NCBI GenBank assembly: GCA_964574875.1
Contig: CAZNOX010000002.1
Location: 62,001-126,000, forward strand
Origin: DSCS01 sp035391585
GTDB lineage: Bacteria > Macinerneyibacteriota > Macinerneyibacteria > Macinerneyibacteriales > DSCS01
Length of the DNA: 64,000 bases
Reading direction: 5' to 3'
Shown: in pieces, positions 62,701-64,000 of the stretch
Layout of the letters: each line of letters starts with the position of its first letter
Numbering within the stretch: position 1 is the stretch's first letter
Translations under genes and position numbers: made by a program
The notes under the pieces: generated by a model
Database searches by the model: none
Told to the model about the DNA's origin: nothing
The model's input: the letters and a program-made list of their open reading frames with translations, nothing else

Positions 62701-63248
62701 AGTTCCTTCTCCTCGGGGATCCCGTGGTCCTGGAGCTCAATGAAAAAATCACCGGCAAAGAGCTCCTTATAAAAAGAAGCGCGGGTCTCGGCTCCTGAGC
62801 GGTCACCGGAAAGAAGAAGCTGAGGGATCTCCCCCTGAAGGCAGGCAGACATCCCCAGAAGTCCTGACGCATGATCCCTGAGGAGCTCATAGTCGATGCG
62901 GGGTTTGTAGTAAAAGCCTTCGATATAGGAACGGGAGACCATTTTGATCAGGTTTTTATATCCCTCTTTTGTCTTGACCAGGAGGATGAGATGATGATGT
63001 CTGTTCCTGTCCCGGGCTTTTCTCTTTTCGGTCACATAGACTTCGCAACCGAGGATGGGTTTGATCCCTCTCTTTTTCATGGCATCCACGAACTTGACAG
63101 CTCCGAAGAGGTTGCCATGGTCAGTGAGGGCAAAGGCGTCCATTCCCAGCTCCTGCAGCCGGTCGGCCAGCTGGCTGAACTTGGTGGCTCCGTCCAGAAG
63201 GCTGAACTCCGAATGGTTATGGAGATGGACAAAGGGGGTCTGTGCCAT
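59781..63248 (-). CDS. dnaE: DNA polymerase III alpha subunit
   Basis: 1155 residues. PHP domain (1-200, HLHNHSEFSLLDGATKF), polymerase core with catalytic aspartates in SMPDIDVDIADVGR near 399, GPGRGSAAGS, fingers with HVSKHAAGVVIA, helix-hairpin-helix region (about 830-900, VNRKVLEFLIYSGALD) and C-terminal OB fold (about 990-1070). It is the replicative polymerase. No clear ribosome-binding site precedes the ATG, which lies 12 bases after the guaA stop, so it may depend on guaA translation. Confidence 0.97.
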   Translation of the reverse strand: MAQTPFVHLHNHSEFSLLDGATKFSQLADRLQELGMDAFALTDHGNLFGAVKFVDAMKKRGIKPILGCEVYVTEKRKARDRNRHHHLILLVKTKEGYKNLIKMVSRSYIEGFYYKPRIDYELLRDHASGLLGMSACLQGEIPQLLLSGDRSGAETRASFYKELFAGDFFIELQDHGIPEEKELLPELISLATRLDIPVAATNDTHYLLKEDYEAHDALLCLQTKKTFDDPKEERLSFPRNAFYLKDYDEMSSLFSYIPEALTNTLYISGMCHYALEDELDHDGNTHFPHFEVPEGHDPDTYLRELCTLGARSRYPVITEEIQKRLDYELGIIRDMGYSSYFLIVRDFIQYAKDHDIPVGPGRGSAAGSIISYTLGITGLDPLKYDLLFERFLNPERVSMPDIDVDIADVGRQDVIDYVTEKYGKNKVCQIATFGTMKARAVIRDVGRVLNVNLSKIDKLAKMIPLQAKSLEEAVQSDADLKKLIGEDDEYQKVYAIAVRLEGLSRHVSKHAAGVVIARDDLENIVPLYKDKDDNITTQFDMVDADRIGLLKIDFLGLKNLSIIADAVRRVKENRNIDLDIDDLDLEDRTVFQMLGEGKTFGIFQFESSGMREYLKKLKPERLEDLIAMNALYRPGPMSHIDTYIMRKNGREKVKYLFEAMAEVLDETYGVIVYQEQVMRLSNIIAGFTMGEADSLRKAMAKKKHTLIDEMGKKFIEGAVKKGHARKTVEELWSYIERFGEYGFNKSHSACYAYVAFQTAYLKAHFPQEYLAAQLTNDSGNAERIDLGIKECRELGIAVLPPDINASFADFSTEGTSIRYALASIKNVGRGAIDAIVDERSSNGPFQSVSDFFKRLDYRQVNRKVLEFLIYSGALDPLGVNRRTLWVELDHLMDVGRKIQENKARGLVSLFEETEGEDEIHLPALEEWRNWDKYRHEKEALGVYFSGHMLEDYTDLIAQLTETDVRTLYQLSVSELNARPFTLGGIFTGISRRISKDGKKYVTGTFEDMTAEIPFIAFNGTAEKYSALFEEETLLFVTGRIIIDEFESDPEENSEKKSLKIRLDEIQSREDLYQSRTKVLHLHLQSDDAARSLSDKLLALFLEYPGPAPVLFHVFHEDREIIFRSDSQYTVSLEEAFFTKLSRIIGKDCYHVEIKK

Positions 63249-63260
63249 AAAGAGAAGAGA

Positions 63261-64000
63261 TCACTCCCATTCGATGGTCGCAGGGGGTTTGGAGCTGATA
63301 TCGTAGACGACCCGGTTGACCCCTCGGACTTCGTTGATGATACGGCTGGAAATGCGCCCCAGCAGGTCATAGGGGACTTTTGCCCAGTCTGCTGTCATCC
63401 CGTCAAGGGATTCCACCATGCGCACAGCGACGGTGTTCTCATATGTCCTCTCATCCCCCATGACGCCCACGGAGCGGACAGGGAGAAGGACACAAAACGC
63501 TTGCCAGATCTTGTCATACTGGTTGGCGGCCCTGATCTCGTCTATGGCGATGGCATCGGCTTCTCTCAGGACCTGAAGACGCTCTTGTGTGATCTCTCCG
63601 ATGACCCGGATCCCCAGTCCGGGCCCGGGAAAAGGATGGCGGTTGACCATCTCATCGGGAAGTCCCAGTTCACGGCCCAGTTCTCTCACTTCATCCTTGA
63701 AGAGTTCACGGAGAGGTTCGATCAGCTGAAGATCCATCTTTTCCGGCAACCCCCCCACATTGTGATGGGATTTGATCGTGGCCGAAGGGCCTTTGAACGA
63801 GACGCTTTCGATGACATCGGGATAGAGTGTCCCCTGGGCCAGGTATTCGGCTCCGGGGATAGCGCGGGCTTCTCTCTCGAAGATCTCGACAAAGATGCGG
63901 CCGATGATCTTCCGTTTTTGTTCGGGATCGGTGACACCGTCCAGCCCGTCAAGAAATTCCTGTGAGGCATCGACAAAACGAAGATTCATGGAAAAAGCGT
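63261..64000 (-). CDS. guaA: GMP synthase, C-terminal part (partial)
   Basis: The frame stays open to the right edge; about 246 codons are visible. Features: FVDASQEFLDGL, GVTDPEQKRKIIGRIFVEIF (end of the ATP-pyrophosphatase domain), HHNVGGLPEKMDLQLIEPLR, PFPGPGLGIRVIG, and the dimerisation domain ending RVVYDISSKPPATIEWE, the typical GuaA C-terminus. The enzyme converts XMP to GMP using glutamine. The ATG at 63989 is internal, not the start. Confidence 0.95.
   Translation of the reverse strand, partial: AFSMNLRFVDASQEFLDGLDGVTDPEQKRKIIGRIFVEIFEREARAIPGAEYLAQGTLYPDVIESVSFKGPSATIKSHHNVGGLPEKMDLQLIEPLRELFKDEVRELGRELGLPDEMVNRHPFPGPGLGIRVIGEITQERLQVLREADAIAIDEIRAANQYDKIWQAFCVLLPVRSVGVMGDERTYENTVAVRMVESLDGMTADWAKVPYDLLGRISSRIINEVRGVNRVVYDISSKPPATIEWE

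Noticed and set aside
62871..63965. 364-residue plus-strand frame across dnaE and guaA
   Set aside because: It spans two certain minus-strand genes and their junction; antisense artefact.

Overview
The window looks like a chromosomal replication-origin region of a diderm (Gram-negative type) bacterium with moderately high GC. Evidence for an outer membrane is two signal-peptide beta-barrel proteins and genes for surface-polysaccharide sugar nucleotides. The order dnaA-dnaN-recF-dciA, RNase Y with a YmdB-type phosphoesterase, and a very large kinase-TPR-GGDEF protein would suit a spirochaete-like lineage, but nothing here fixes the phylum. I saw no insertion sequences, prophage, CRISPR array or rRNA.

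Left arm (1-29.4 kb, almost all minus strand): the secreted M4-type protease propeptide runs off the left edge, followed by an SPFH protein with a small membrane partner. A long chain of touching or overlapping genes begins with a ribbon-helix-helix regulator and runs through pheS, pheT, a coiled-coil gene, zapA, a probable 6S RNA, rny, ymdB-type, folD, xseA, xseB, an rRNA methyltransferase, a lipid kinase, ispA and ygiQ. Next come a YqeK-Nudix fusion divergent from an S9 peptidase and an aldehyde dehydrogenase. A second tight chain is dnaA, dnaN, recF, dciA, a response regulator, a histidine kinase, a hexapeptide acyltransferase, a Wzi-like barrel and a PH-domain protein.

Origin (29.44-30.0 kb): AT-rich and T-rich DNA without consensus DnaA boxes but with repeated TTTGTGTCC-like words, next to a cluster of three serine tRNA genes. 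The fourth serine tRNA lies at 36.75 kb, so all four serine isoacceptors are here.

Right arm, 30.4-40 kb (plus strand): UDP-glucuronate epimerase, UDP-glucose dehydrogenase, two glycosyltransferases, a WbpA-type dehydrogenase, a membrane protein whose stop codon lies inside a tRNA gene, then murI and priA.

Right arm, 40-64 kb (all minus strand, reading toward the origin): a 1704-residue kinase-TPR-GAF-GGDEF protein; a PAP2/sphingomyelin-synthase-like protein coupled to parB-parA with two parS sites; thrS; a WbpB/WbpE-type sugar operon with an Lrp regulator; a cluster of unknowns (two zinc-ribbon membrane proteins and a HEAT protein) between a TrmJ-type methyltransferase and pyruvate kinase; an outer-membrane barrel; dnaE; and the C-terminal part of guaA. 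Together the window combines replication and segregation, phenylalanyl/threonyl/serine translation functions, and envelope sugar synthesis (UDP-GlcA, UDP-GalA and probably a diacetamido-uronic acid).
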